Notes: generated by a model not told the origin, from the letters alone. Counted from the stretch's first letter, positions 42,168 to 50,794 are shown. The stretch: 64,000 bases of DNA from Amycolatopsis decaplanina DSM 44594 (GCF_000342005.1 NZ_AOHO01000063.1:124001-188000); one strand, 5' to 3'. Numbers and translations are program-made.

Positions 42168-43733
42168 GTGACCTCAGCGACGGAGCAGGGCCGTCTCGCC
42201 GGGCCGCTGTCGATGTCCGTGGCGAACCTCTGTCATCGCCTCCAGCCGCAGGTGTCCGCGCGGACCGCGGCCGGCTTCGCCGAGGTGCTGCGCAGACTGG
42301 GCGGCCCGCTGCAGGTCGCCGTCGCCGGCCGGATCAAATCGGGGAAGTCCACCCTGGTCAACGCCCTGATCGGGCGCCGGGTCGCGCCGACCGACGTCGG
42401 CGAGTGCACCCGGCTGGTGACCAGGTTCCAATACGGCACGGTCGACCGCGTCGAGATCGTCTTCAACGACGGCCACAAACAGGTGCTGCCCTTCTCCGCC
42501 GACGGGATGATCCCGGCCGAACTGGGCATCGACATCGACAAGGTCTCGCATATCGAGGCGTACCTCACCAACGCGGTCCTGCAGGGCATGACCGTCATCG
42601 ACACCCCCGGCCTCGGCTCGCTCGACGCCGCTTCGGTGTCGCGGACCGAAGAGCTGCTGGGCGCGGCGAAGCATCGCAAACCCGACGATGACGAGGAGGA
42701 GGAAGGCTCCGACGAGCTGGACGACACCTCGCGCAACGCCGTCGCGGGCGCCGAGGCCGTGCTCTACGTGGTCACGCAGGGCGTGCGCGCCGACGACCAG
42801 CAGGCGCTGGCCGCGTTCACCGCCGCGACCGCGAGCCGCGAGGCGGGCCCGGTCAACGCGATCGCGGTGCTCAACAAGGCGGACACCATCGCGCCGGAGT
42901 CGGTCGAAGGCTCGGGCGGCGACGTGTGGAAGGCCGCCACGCTGTTGTCGGAGAAGCAGGCCGCGACGTTGAAGCCCCGCGTCGCGGACGTGCTGCCGGT
43001 GATCGGGCTGATCGCGGAGTCGGCCGAGTCCGGCGGGTTCACCTCCCCCGACGCCGAGGCGTTGCGCCAGCTGGCCGAGATGGACGACGACATCCTCGAG
43101 ACCATGCTGATCTCGGCGGACATCTTCACCAGCTGGGAATGCGACGTCGCGGCGGGCACCCGGCTGCGGCTGCTGGAGAAACTGGACCTGTTCGGCGTCC
43201 GGTACGCCGTCGAGGTGATCCGCAAGGAACCCGAGATCACCGCGGGTTCACTGCGGCGGAAGCTGCTCGACGCCTCCGGGCTCGAAGCCGTCCGCCAGCG
43301 GCTGAGCATCGTCTTCGCCGCCCGTGCCGACGGCATCAAGGCCGCCGCCGCACTGGCCTCGGTCACCGCGCTGGCCCACGCGTCCGGCGACCCGGCCGAA
43401 CGGCAGCGCGTCCACGACGCGATCGAGGTCCTGCTCGCCAAGCCCGAGGCACACCAGCTGCGGCTGCTCGAAGCGCTCACGCTGGTCGCGTCCGGCGCGG
43501 TCGACATGCCCGAAGACCTGTCCGAGGAGGTCCTGCGGGTCGGCAGCAACGCCGACATCGGTGCCCAGCTCGGCAAGCCGGGCGCTCCCCGCGCCGAACT
43601 CGCGGCCCACGCGCTGGAACGCGCGGGCTGGTGGCGCTCCTTCGCGTCCTTCGGCGCGACGCCCGCCCAGAGCCGCGTCGCGCACGTCGTGCACCGGGCG
43701 TACTTCCTCATCTGGCAGCAGATCCGCGACTGA
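42168..43733 (+). CDS. Dynamin-like/large GTPase 1
   Basis: 521 aa from GTG at 42168 (GGGAGGGGTG upstream). GTPase domain: G1 GRIKSGKS (54-61), G3 DTPGLGS (about 145), G4 NKAD (about 235); an acidic insert DDDEEEEGSDELDD sits after G3. The C-terminal 250 residues are helical without a membrane hairpin. Resembles the shorter member of actinobacterial dynamin pairs (IniC/DynB-like), proteins linked to septation or membrane stress. The pair partner at 45512 lies 1.8 kb away, separated by a YqeB-TetR operon. An ATG 18 codons upstream is possible. Confidence 0.75.
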   Translation: MTSATEQGRLAGPLSMSVANLCHRLQPQVSARTAAGFAEVLRRLGGPLQVAVAGRIKSGKSTLVNALIGRRVAPTDVGECTRLVTRFQYGTVDRVEIVFNDGHKQVLPFSADGMIPAELGIDIDKVSHIEAYLTNAVLQGMTVIDTPGLGSLDAASVSRTEELLGAAKHRKPDDDEEEEGSDELDDTSRNAVAGAEAVLYVVTQGVRADDQQALAAFTAATASREAGPVNAIAVLNKADTIAPESVEGSGGDVWKAATLLSEKQAATLKPRVADVLPVIGLIAESAESGGFTSPDAEALRQLAEMDDDILETMLISADIFTSWECDVAAGTRLRLLEKLDLFGVRYAVEVIRKEPEITAGSLRRKLLDASGLEAVRQRLSIVFAARADGIKAAAALASVTALAHASGDPAERQRVHDAIEVLLAKPEAHQLRLLEALTLVASGAVDMPEDLSEEVLRVGSNADIGAQLGKPGAPRAELAAHALERAGWWRSFASFGATPAQSRVAHVVHRAYFLIWQQIRD

Positions 43734-43740
43734 CCCACCC

Positions 43741-43815
43741 CGCAATTAGTCACCTACTTGCCTGGACGTCTTCCGCCGCACGAGCGCGGTCAGGGCAAGT
43801 AGGTGACTAATTGCG
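43741..43815. repeat. Dispersed inverted repeat, copy 2 (22-bp arms, 31-nt loop)
   Basis: Arms 43741-43762 and 43794-43815 are perfect reverse complements and match copy 1 at 1322-1397. The loop is different in sequence but nearly the same length. It begins 8 bp after the GTPase stop codon. Confidence 0.88.
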
Positions 43816-43829
43816 CGTCGGATTGATAA

Positions 43830-43843
43830 ACCGAGCGCTCGGT
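43830..43843. promoter_or_regulatory. TetR operator upstream of the yqeB-tetR operon
   Basis: ACCGAGCGCTCGGT is a perfect 14-bp palindrome 15 bp before the YqeB start, overlapping the probable -35/-10 area (TAATAAT follows at 43845). Matches the style of TetR-family sites. Confidence 0.65.
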
Positions 43844-43857
43844 CTAATAATGGGCGC

Positions 43858-44337
43858 ATGGAAACGATCGTCGACGAGCCCCCATGGCTGCGCACGGCCT
43901 CCTGGATCGGCTGCCCACTGGCGGGCGCCGCGCTCGGCTGGTTCCTCCAGTCGATCTCGGGCTGGGTGGCCTCGCTGAGCTGGGTTCCGTTCAAGGGCCC
44001 GTTCCAGCTCGTCTCGGACATGCCCCAGCCGTGGGGTGTCGTCACCGGGATCGGCGTCGGCCTCGTCCTCGGCCTGCTCTTCGCCGCGGTCTGGGCGCAC
44101 GAGCGGCTGATCGTCAAGGTGACGCCGACCCGCATCACGCTGACCACCAAGGGCCGAAGCCGCGCGTACGAAGCACAGCTGGAGGCCGTCTACCTCGACG
44201 GCAAGGAGCTCGTCCTGCTAGCCGCCGACGGCCGGGAACTGGCACGGCAGAAGGGCGATGTCGACCGCGAAGCCGTCGCCAAGGCCTTCCTCGAGTACGG
44301 CTATCCGTGGCTTGACGAGCCGCCGGCGGTGAAATGA
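43858..44337 (+). CDS. YqeB-like membrane protein
   Basis: 159 aa, two membrane helices (about 15-35 and 60-80) separated by an amphipathic WVPFKGPFQLVSDMPQPWG loop, then a cytoplasmic beta-rich domain (ITLTTKGRSRAYEAQLEAVYLDGKELVLLA) ending FLEYGYPWLDEPP. These features resemble the actinobacterial YqeB family; function unknown. ATG start. Its stop overlaps the TetR start by 4 bp, so the TetR protein probably autoregulates this operon through the palindrome at 43830. Confidence 0.65.
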   Translation: METIVDEPPWLRTASWIGCPLAGAALGWFLQSISGWVASLSWVPFKGPFQLVSDMPQPWGVVTGIGVGLVLGLLFAAVWAHERLIVKVTPTRITLTTKGRSRAYEAQLEAVYLDGKELVLLAADGRELARQKGDVDREAVAKAFLEYGYPWLDEPPAVK

Positions 44338-44990
44338 GGACGGTCGACCCGGTCAAGCACGAGGTCAAACGCCGCGCCATCCTCGACGCCGCCGCTTGGC
44401 GTTTCTCGGAGAAGGGCTTCGAGAAGACCACGACGGCGGAGATCTGCCGCGCCGCGGGGATCAGCACCGGCAGCCTGTTCCACTACTTCCCGAACAAGCG
44501 CGCGGTGTTCGTCGGCATCTTCGAGCAGGACGCCGACGAGACCGCGGCCCTGCTCGCGGCCGCCGGGGAGATCGAGGACCCGTGGGAGGCCATCCTGCAC
44601 GTCATGGCCCACGTGTCCGAACAGCTTCTGCATCCTCTCGCGGCCAAGCTCGTCCTCGAAGTCGCCGCGCAGTGCTCTCGCGACGCCGATCTGGCCGAGC
44701 TCATCCAGGGCAACGACCGGGCGCTGCGCGACGGGCTCGCCGACCTCGTGACGCGGGCGGTGGACGCGGGCCGGATCGATCCCGGCTTCGACCCGGAGAC
44801 GGTGGCCAGCTGGCTCGTCGCGTTGGTCGACGCGCCGCTTTCCCGCGTGATTCTGGAGCCGGGCCTCGATCCGGCGGCGGAACTCGCGGTGATGAAGGAG
44901 CTGATCGCCAGATTCCTTCGTCCTGTTCTGCCGATTCCGCCCCCGGACGGCGGGCGGGTGGCCGACACTGGTGAAATCTCCCCGGGCTGA
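44334..44990 (+). CDS. TetR-family transcriptional regulator
   Basis: 218 aa. HTH AEICRAAGISTGSLFHYFPNKRAVFVGIF is canonical; the C-terminal ligand domain is all-helical. Translationally coupled to the YqeB-like gene. Likely ligand and targets unknown beyond its own operon. Confidence 0.88.
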   Translation: MRTVDPVKHEVKRRAILDAAAWRFSEKGFEKTTTAEICRAAGISTGSLFHYFPNKRAVFVGIFEQDADETAALLAAAGEIEDPWEAILHVMAHVSEQLLHPLAAKLVLEVAAQCSRDADLAELIQGNDRALRDGLADLVTRAVDAGRIDPGFDPETVASWLVALVDAPLSRVILEPGLDPAAELAVMKELIARFLRPVLPIPPPDGGRVADTGEISPG

Positions 44991-45029
44991 TCGGTAGGCC
45001 CGGGACACCAGTTACGGGGGTCGATTCGG

Positions 45030-45515
45030 ATGGGTGCCTGGCTGCGCAAGAAGGCGGTCGAAGAAGAAAATCCGGACGACGTGCCGACCGGTCAGATCTC
45101 GGCGGCGATCATCGCCGAAGCGGACGGCGAGACTTCGCCGTCCGAGGGAACCGCGGTCGTCGAAGCCGCGTCGAAGACCGATGTGGAGTCCACGACCACG
45201 GGTCCGGCCGACCTCGAACAGGCTCTCGCCGACAGGCAGACACTGATCCAGCTCTGCCTGTACGCCCTCGATCGCGCCCGCAGCGGCGGCGTCGTCGAGC
45301 GGCTCGAACACGGTCTCGCCGGGATCGGCGTCCGTGCCCTGCGCCCGGACGGTGAGCGGTTCGACCCCGCCGTGCACGAGGCGGGCGGCGCGGTCGCGAC
45401 CGAGAACCCGGCGCTCGAAGGGCTCGTCGCGGAGACCGAGGTCGTCGGTTTCGCCGATCGCGACCAGGTCCTGCGCGCGCCGATCGTCATCGTCTACGCG
45501 AAGAAGGCCCAGTGA
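45030..45515 (+). CDS. GrpE-like protein of the dynamin locus
   Basis: 161 aa. An acidic N-terminal half, a short helical region (DLEQALADRQTLIQLCLYALDRARSG) and a C-terminal part that resembles the GrpE beta domain: RPDGERFDPAVHEAGGAVATEN...GLVAETEVVGFADRDQVLRAPIVIVY. It lacks the long GrpE coiled coil, so it is not the housekeeping exchange factor. Its stop overlaps the dynamin GTG by 4 bp, implying tight coupling with GTPase 2; an Hsp70 partner is not in this window. ATG start. Confidence 0.65.
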   Translation: MGAWLRKKAVEEENPDDVPTGQISAAIIAEADGETSPSEGTAVVEAASKTDVESTTTGPADLEQALADRQTLIQLCLYALDRARSGGVVERLEHGLAGIGVRALRPDGERFDPAVHEAGGAVATENPALEGLVAETEVVGFADRDQVLRAPIVIVYAKKAQ

Positions 45516-47353
45516 CCGCTCCGAGCGCGGCGGCCAACCTGCCGGCGGTCGTGAAGAGCACGCGCGAACAGCTGCTCACCGTCGTCCGCGAAGCCGATCC
45601 CCAGGCCGCGAAATGGGTCGAGGACGTCCGGAAGACGCGGCCGAAGAAGCCGTCGGTCGTGGTGGTCGGCGAGACCAACCGCGGCAAGAGCTCGCTCGTG
45701 AACGCGCTCCTCTCCATGCCGGGACTGTCCCCTGTGGACGCCGACGTCGCCACGGCGACGTATCTCGTCTTCGAACACGCCGAGCGGTGGTCCGCGCAGG
45801 CGTGTTACCCGGGCCAGCTGGCGCCGGTGCCGATCGACCTCAACGACCTGATCCACTGGGTCTCGGCCGCGCACGAACTGCCGGAAGGGCAGATCCCGCC
45901 GCGTTACGTCGAGGTCTCCGGACCGGTCCCGCTGCTCGAACGGGTGTCCATTGTGGATACTCCGGGTGTCGGCGGACTCGACTCGATGCACGGCGAACTG
46001 GCGAAGGAGGCCGCCGCCGGAGCCACCGCGCTGCTGTTCGTCGTGGACGCCTCCTCGCCGTTCACCGCGCAGGAGCTGCAATTCCTGCACGACATGGGCG
46101 AACGCGTCGAAACCGTGCTGTTCGCGCTGACCAAGACCGACCAGTTCCGCGGCTGGCGCGAGGTCCTCGAAGCCGACCGGCGGCTGCTCGCCGAGCACGC
46201 CCCACGGTTCGCCGACGCGGTGTTCCACCCGGTGTCCGCGCGCATGTTCGAGACGGCGGCCAAGGCGCCGAACGAGCAGATGGCCATGATGCTGCGCGAG
46301 AAGGCCGGGATCGCCGCGCTGCAGGGCGCGCTGCAGGAGATGCTGGTCGGCCGTTCGGCGATGCTGGGCGAGGCCAACACCCTGCGCGCGCTGTCGAGCG
46401 CGCTCGGCGAGCTCAAGGCGAAGCTGCAGGCGGAAAGCCGTGCGCTGTCCGCCGGTGAGGCCGAAGCGGAACAGCTGCGCCAGCGTCGTGACGACCTGAC
46501 CACCGAACGCCGGTCTTCGACGCGGGGCTGGCAGCTGAAACTGCGCGCGGAGATCCAGCGGACCCGCGTCGAGGTCGGGCACGAGACCAGCAGGCAGATG
46601 CGCGACGCGTCGACCCACTTCCGGCAGCGGATCGACGGCGCGAAACGGGACGAACTCGCCGCGCTGCCCCAGCAGGTCGACATCGCGCTGCAGACGACGT
46701 CGCAGCGGATCTCGATGCTGCTCTCCCAGCGGCTCAACCAGGTCACCAACGTCGCGCTCGCCGAGCTGTTCTCCGCCGAAGAGCTCGACATCATCCGCGG
46801 CCAGTTCGCCAGGGCGGGCGGTCCGCCGGTCGTACTGCGCCCGCCGGACAAGAAGCCGCCGACGGCCGAGGACAAACTGCTCATCTTCATGGGGGTTTCC
46901 GGTGGTCTCGGCGCCGGGAAGGTCGCCGCGCTGCCGCTGGCGGGCGTCGCGATCCTGAACCCGGTGATCCTGCCCGCGACGATCGTCATCGGCCTCGGCG
47001 CGGGCTGGTGGATGGCGCGGACCCGCAAACACGCGGCGGACAAGCAGCATATGAAGCAATGGCTGGTCGAGGCGATCGCCGACGCGCGATCCACGTTGGA
47101 CCAGCTCGTCGCGGAGCAGCTGATCGAGGCCGAACAGCAGCTGTCGATGGCGCTCGACGAAGCCCTCGGCCGCCGCATCGACGCGATCGAGGCGGAGCTG
47201 AAGGAAGTCGACAAGACGATCAAGATGGGCGCGCAGGAACGGGCGAAGAAGATCTCTGTCGTCGCGAAGCGCTTGAAGGACGTCTCGGACGGCCGTGACC
47301 GTGCCGAGGCTCTCCTTGGTCGCATTCGGTCACTGCGCGACAATCAAGCGTGA
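45512..47353 (+). CDS. Dynamin-like GTPase 2 with membrane hairpin
   Basis: 613 aa. G1 GETNRGKSS (53-61), G3 DTPGVGG (about 149), G4 TKTD (about 207); a long helical middle/GED-like region rich in Glu/Gln/Arg, and a membrane-inserting hairpin (about 460-504, GGLGAGKVAALPLAGVAIL ... WWMARTRKH), then coiled coil. This is the bacterial dynamin layout of IniA/DynA-like proteins, which remodel membranes during septation or antibiotic stress. GTG start overlaps the GrpE-like gene; the small gene at 47350 overlaps its stop. Confidence 0.82.
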   Translation: MTAPSAAANLPAVVKSTREQLLTVVREADPQAAKWVEDVRKTRPKKPSVVVVGETNRGKSSLVNALLSMPGLSPVDADVATATYLVFEHAERWSAQACYPGQLAPVPIDLNDLIHWVSAAHELPEGQIPPRYVEVSGPVPLLERVSIVDTPGVGGLDSMHGELAKEAAAGATALLFVVDASSPFTAQELQFLHDMGERVETVLFALTKTDQFRGWREVLEADRRLLAEHAPRFADAVFHPVSARMFETAAKAPNEQMAMMLREKAGIAALQGALQEMLVGRSAMLGEANTLRALSSALGELKAKLQAESRALSAGEAEAEQLRQRRDDLTTERRSSTRGWQLKLRAEIQRTRVEVGHETSRQMRDASTHFRQRIDGAKRDELAALPQQVDIALQTTSQRISMLLSQRLNQVTNVALAELFSAEELDIIRGQFARAGGPPVVLRPPDKKPPTAEDKLLIFMGVSGGLGAGKVAALPLAGVAILNPVILPATIVIGLGAGWWMARTRKHAADKQHMKQWLVEAIADARSTLDQLVAEQLIEAEQQLSMALDEALGRRIDAIEAELKEVDKTIKMGAQERAKKISVVAKRLKDVSDGRDRAEALLGRIRSLRDNQA

Positions 47354-47601
47354 CCTTTCCTCGGCAACCGCAGCAGCCGTTCGGACAACAGCAGTTCCCA
47401 CAGTCGGGTCCCGCACAGAGCCCGTTCCCGCCGCTGCCTCCGCAGAAGGGGCTTCCGGCGAAGCTGCAGCGGCTGAGCGAAATGGCCCGTGATCCACGGG
47501 GGCGCAAGAAGCTGATCCTGCGAGTGCTTCTCGTCATCGTGGCGGTGGTCGTGCTCATCGTCGGGGTGGTCTTCCTGATCGGAGTCGTGCTCACGAAGTA
47601 G
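47350..47601 (+). CDS. Pro/Gln-rich single-pass membrane protein
   Basis: 83 aa. The first ~35 residues are almost wholly Pro, Gln, Phe and Gly (PRQPQQPFGQQQFPQSG), followed by a basic patch RDPRGRKKLILR and one strongly hydrophobic helix (about 55-80) at the end: a cytoplasmic low-complexity tail on a C-terminal anchor. GTG start overlapping the dynamin stop by 4 bp, so it is co-translated with GTPase 2. Possible recruiter or adaptor for the GTPase; this is a guess. Confidence 0.75.
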   Translation: MTFPRQPQQPFGQQQFPQSGPAQSPFPPLPPQKGLPAKLQRLSEMARDPRGRKKLILRVLLVIVAVVVLIVGVVFLIGVVLTK

Positions 47602-47674
47602 CCACCGGAACCGAACCGGCCTACGGTGAGTCATAAGCTTCGACACACCAGCAGGTCAACGAGGGGGTTATCCC

Positions 47675-48394
47675 ATGTGGGTCGACGAGAGCGGCGGCGC
47701 GGACACCGAGGCGGGCTCCACGGAGGCGGTCACGGTCCACGTTGACGGCGAGGAGTACCAGGCCGAGCTCAACTACGACCTCGACAAGGACGGCGTGAAC
47801 GACGCCGCGGTCATCCAGCACGACGACGGCACCGGTCAGGCGTTCGTCGACACCGACGGCGACGGCGAGGCCGACCAGTACGCGGTGCTCGACGAGAACG
47901 GCAAGGTCGTCCAGGAAGCCGTCTACGACGAGGCGTCCGGCTCCTGGGTCGAAGCCGGTGGCGGCGGCAACGACGACGGCTCCGACGCCGGCACCAGCGG
48001 CACCATGCACGCCGACATGCCCAGCGGCGACGTCGAGGTCGGCCCGCCGACCATCGACACCGACGGTGACGGAACCCCCGACACCGCAGTCGTGCAGACG
48101 GAGGACGGTCGCACGATCGCCTTCACCGACAAGGACGGCGACGGCAACGCCGACATCGCGGTGGAGACCGACGCCTCCGGCAACTCCAAGACCTACGAGC
48201 ACACCGGGCCCGGCCAGTGGTCCGAGACCGGCAGCGGCGTGGTCAACAACGACATCGGCTCGGCCTTCGCGAGCGCTCCGGCGACCGAGAGTGACCCGGC
48301 GGGCGACGCGGCCTGGGGTGGCGCGGGCACCGAAACACTCGAAGGTGTGGCGAAGATCGATTCCGCCACCGGCCAATGGATCAGCCCCAACTGA
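47675..48394 (+). CDS. Asp/Gly-rich protein with DxDxDG repeats
   Basis: 239 aa, very acidic, no signal peptide or membrane helix. Repeated TDGDG-type loops (NYDLDKDGVNDAAVIQ, FVDTDGDGEADQYAVL, TIDTDGDGTPDTAVVQ, FTDKDGDGNADIAVE) each followed by a short beta strand suggest calcium-binding beta-helix-like or thrombospondin-3-like repeats. Resembles a group of uncharacterised Pseudonocardiales proteins (possibly DUF6802). ATG start; 74 bp after the small membrane gene, probably the last gene of the dynamin operon. Confidence 0.7.
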   Translation: MWVDESGGADTEAGSTEAVTVHVDGEEYQAELNYDLDKDGVNDAAVIQHDDGTGQAFVDTDGDGEADQYAVLDENGKVVQEAVYDEASGSWVEAGGGGNDDGSDAGTSGTMHADMPSGDVEVGPPTIDTDGDGTPDTAVVQTEDGRTIAFTDKDGDGNADIAVETDASGNSKTYEHTGPGQWSETGSGVVNNDIGSAFASAPATESDPAGDAAWGGAGTETLEGVAKIDSATGQWISPN

Positions 48395-48399
48395 AATCC

Positions 48400-48442
48400 C
48401 GAAATGGACTAAACCAATAGAAGAATGGTTCAGTCCATTTCG
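48400..48442. other. AT-rich 19-bp-arm hairpin
   Basis: CGAAATGGACTAAACCAAT pairs with 48424-48442 (17 of 19) around a 5-nt loop, directly after the preceding stop codon. May be a first terminator stem or a binding site; its low GC is out of character for the region. Confidence 0.5.
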
Positions 48443-48475
48443 AAAGACCGATTCCTGTAATCCTGGTCACAGAAC

Positions 48476-48506
48476 AGCCCGGTACGAGACCTCGTACCGG
48501 GCTTTC
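48476..48506 (+). terminator. Intrinsic terminator of the dynamin operon
   Basis: Perfect 13-bp stem AGCCCGGTACGAG / CTCGTACCGGGCT with a 2-nt centre, followed by TTT. Confidence 0.75.
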
Positions 48507-48687
48507 TCGTGTCCGATTCGCCCTTTGCGCACCTCGTCGTTGTGCCATCGATCACCGGAAGAATTTCTGCGTATGGCCCATTCCGGTGATACTGAATCGA
48601 TTCCCTTATCGTTCTTGTGAGAGAACCGACAGGTCAGCTCTCGGTTACCTGCCGGTCATCCGGCTACTCTCGGGGAATCCCAAAACC

Positions 48688-48783
48688 CGCACACCGGTCT
48701 TCCCGCCGGTGTGCGAAGCCATTCGGTCTCGCGAGCTTGAGGGCCGCATCGGAACAGCGTCGTTCCCGGTGTGGGCCCTCTTT
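48688..48783 (+). promoter_or_regulatory. Structured 5' leader of pckG, possible attenuator
   Basis: Two successive hairpins precede the ribosome site: CGCACACCGG/CCGGTGTGCG (48688-48697 with 48706-48715), and GAGGGCC/GGCCCTC (48739-48745 with 48774-48780) with an inner CGGAAC/GTTCC stem. The second ends in TTT, so it looks like a terminator placed 22 bp before the pckG start. The rest of 48507-48687 shows only weak dyads. Function inferred. Confidence 0.5.
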
Positions 48784-48805
48784 GCGTCGGAAGTCAGGAG
48801 TAGAG

Positions 48806-50638
48806 ATGACCGCAGTCGCCATCCCAGGACTGGAAAATGCGCCGACGACGCACAGTGGCGTGCTGTCCTGGGTCCGGGAGGTCGCCGAACTGACCACTCC
48901 GGACCGCGTGGTGTGGGTCGACGGGTCCGACGAAGAGGCCGCCCGGATCAACGCGGAACTGGTCTCCGCCGGCACGTTCGTGCAGCTCGACGCGAAGCCC
49001 AACTCGTACTGGGCCGCTTCCGACCCGAATGACGTCGCCCGCGTCGAAGAGCGCACCTTCATCTGTTCGGAGAACGAAGAGGACGCCGGTCCCACCAACA
49101 ACTGGATGGACCCGGCCGAGATGAAGGCCACGATGACCGAGCTGTACCGCGGGTGCATGCGCGGTCGCACGATGTACGTGATCCCCTTCTGCATGGGCCC
49201 CCTCGGCGCCGAAGACCCCAAGCTCGGCATCGAGATCACCGACTTCGCCTACGTCGTCGCCTCCATGCGCGTGATGACCCGCGCCGGCAAGGCCGCGCTG
49301 GACAAGTTCATCACCGAGGACGGCACCGAGCGCGCGTTCGTGCCCGCGCTGCACTCGGTCGGCGCTCCGCTGGAGCCGGGTCAGGAGGACGTCTCCTGGC
49401 CGTGCAACACCACCAAGTACATCTCGCACTTCCCCGAGACCCGTGAGATCTGGAGCTACGGCTCCGGTTACGGCGGCAACTCGCTGCTGGGCAAGAAGTG
49501 CTACTCGCTGCGCATCGGCTCGGTCATCGCCCGTGACGAGGGCTGGCTGGCCGAGCACATGCTGATCCTCAAGCTGATCTCGCCCGAGGACAAGGTCCAC
49601 TACGTCGCGGCGGCGTTCCCGAGCGCCTGCGGCAAGACCAACCTCGCCATGCTGCAGCCGACCATCCCGGGCTGGCGCGCCGAGACCCTCGGTGACGACA
49701 TCGCGTGGATGCGGTTCGGCGAGGACGGCCGCCTGTACGCGGTGAACCCCGAGTTCGGCTTCTTCGGCGTCGCGCCGGGCACCGACTGGCACACCAACCC
49801 CAACGCGATGCGCACCATCGAAAAGGGCAACACGGTCTACACGAACGTCGCGCTCACCGACGACGGCGACATCTGGTGGGAGGGCATGGGCGACAAGCCC
49901 GCGCACGCCACCTCCTGGAAGAAGCAGGACTGGACGCCGGAATCGGAAGAGAAGGCCGCGCACCCGAACTCGCGCTACTGCACGCCGATGTCGCAGTGCC
50001 CGATCCTCGCGCCCGAGTGGGACGACCCGCAGGGCGTGCCGATCTCGGCGATCCTGTTCGGCGGCCGCCGCAAGACCACGGTCCCGCTGGTGAACGAGGC
50101 CCGCGACTGGCAGCACGGCGTGTTCATGGGCGCCACCATGTCGTCGGAGACCACCGCGGCCGCCGCCGGCGCGGTCGGCAACGTGCGCCGCGACCCGATG
50201 GCCATGCTGCCGTTCCTCGGCTACCACGCCGGTGACTACTTCAAGCACTGGCTGGACCTCGGCAAGAACGCCGACGCGAACAAGCTGCCGAAGATCTTCT
50301 ACGTCAACTGGTTCCGGCGTGGCGACGACGGCCGCTTCCTGTGGCCGGGCTTCGGCGAGAACTCGCGGATCCTGAAGTGGGTCATCGACCGCGTCGAGGG
50401 CAAGGGCAACGCGAACGAGACCCCGGTCGGCTTCGTGCCGAACGCCGAGGACCTCGACACCGAGGGCCTCAAGGAGCCGCTGGCCGACATCCAGGCCGCG
50501 CTGGACGTCTCGGCCGAGGAGTGGCGCCAGGAACTGCCGCTCATCGAAGAGTGGTTCGAGAAGATCGGCGACAAGGTCCCGACGTCGCTGCGTGACGAGC
50601 TGGACGCGCTGAAGCAGCGTTTGTCTGCCGAGCGCTGA
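48806..50638 (+). CDS. pckG: Phosphoenolpyruvate carboxykinase (GTP)
   Basis: Converts oxaloacetate + GTP to PEP + CO2 + GDP; first step of gluconeogenesis. 610 aa, normal for the GTP class. The P-loop with its reactive Cys is SACGKT (273-278); other family runs include EWDDPQGVPISAILFGGRR, NWFRRGDDGRFLWPGFGENSRILKW and GYGGNSLLGKKCYSLRI. ATG at 48806 has AGGAG 7 nt upstream; the open frame extends to 48617 but that region is the leader. It ends within a dispersed double-hairpin element shared with ino1. Confidence 0.96.
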   Translation: MTAVAIPGLENAPTTHSGVLSWVREVAELTTPDRVVWVDGSDEEAARINAELVSAGTFVQLDAKPNSYWAASDPNDVARVEERTFICSENEEDAGPTNNWMDPAEMKATMTELYRGCMRGRTMYVIPFCMGPLGAEDPKLGIEITDFAYVVASMRVMTRAGKAALDKFITEDGTERAFVPALHSVGAPLEPGQEDVSWPCNTTKYISHFPETREIWSYGSGYGGNSLLGKKCYSLRIGSVIARDEGWLAEHMLILKLISPEDKVHYVAAAFPSACGKTNLAMLQPTIPGWRAETLGDDIAWMRFGEDGRLYAVNPEFGFFGVAPGTDWHTNPNAMRTIEKGNTVYTNVALTDDGDIWWEGMGDKPAHATSWKKQDWTPESEEKAAHPNSRYCTPMSQCPILAPEWDDPQGVPISAILFGGRRKTTVPLVNEARDWQHGVFMGATMSSETTAAAAGAVGNVRRDPMAMLPFLGYHAGDYFKHWLDLGKNADANKLPKIFYVNWFRRGDDGRFLWPGFGENSRILKWVIDRVEGKGNANETPVGFVPNAEDLDTEGLKEPLADIQAALDVSAEEWRQELPLIEEWFEKIGDKVPTSLRDELDALKQRLSAER

Positions 50639-50794
50639 CGCAAACTCGCCGAAGGGGCGCCGTTCCGCTTCCACCTCACGGTGGGTGCGAGAGGCGCCCC
50701 TTCATCGAGTTTCCGTGGGCCTTCGGCCCGAAAGAGGGCGCTCGGCGGTGAAGTCTCCGTCGGGCGCAGAGCGCCCTTTGGGAGACCCTTGGGT
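50620..50794. repeat. Dispersed double-hairpin element, copy B (after pckG)
   Basis: Collinear with 13491-13660. Stem 1 GAAGGGGCGCC/GGCGCCCCTTC (50651-50661 with 50693-50703), whose inner stem is CCACC/GGTGG instead of the CGCACG/CGTGCG of copy A; stem 2 at 50736-50742 with 50770-50776. The left end includes the last codons and stop of pckG. Confidence 0.85.

Noticed and set aside
44301..45008. Minus-strand 235-codon ORF opposite the TetR gene
   Set aside because: Mirror of the TetR coding frame; no motifs or start context.
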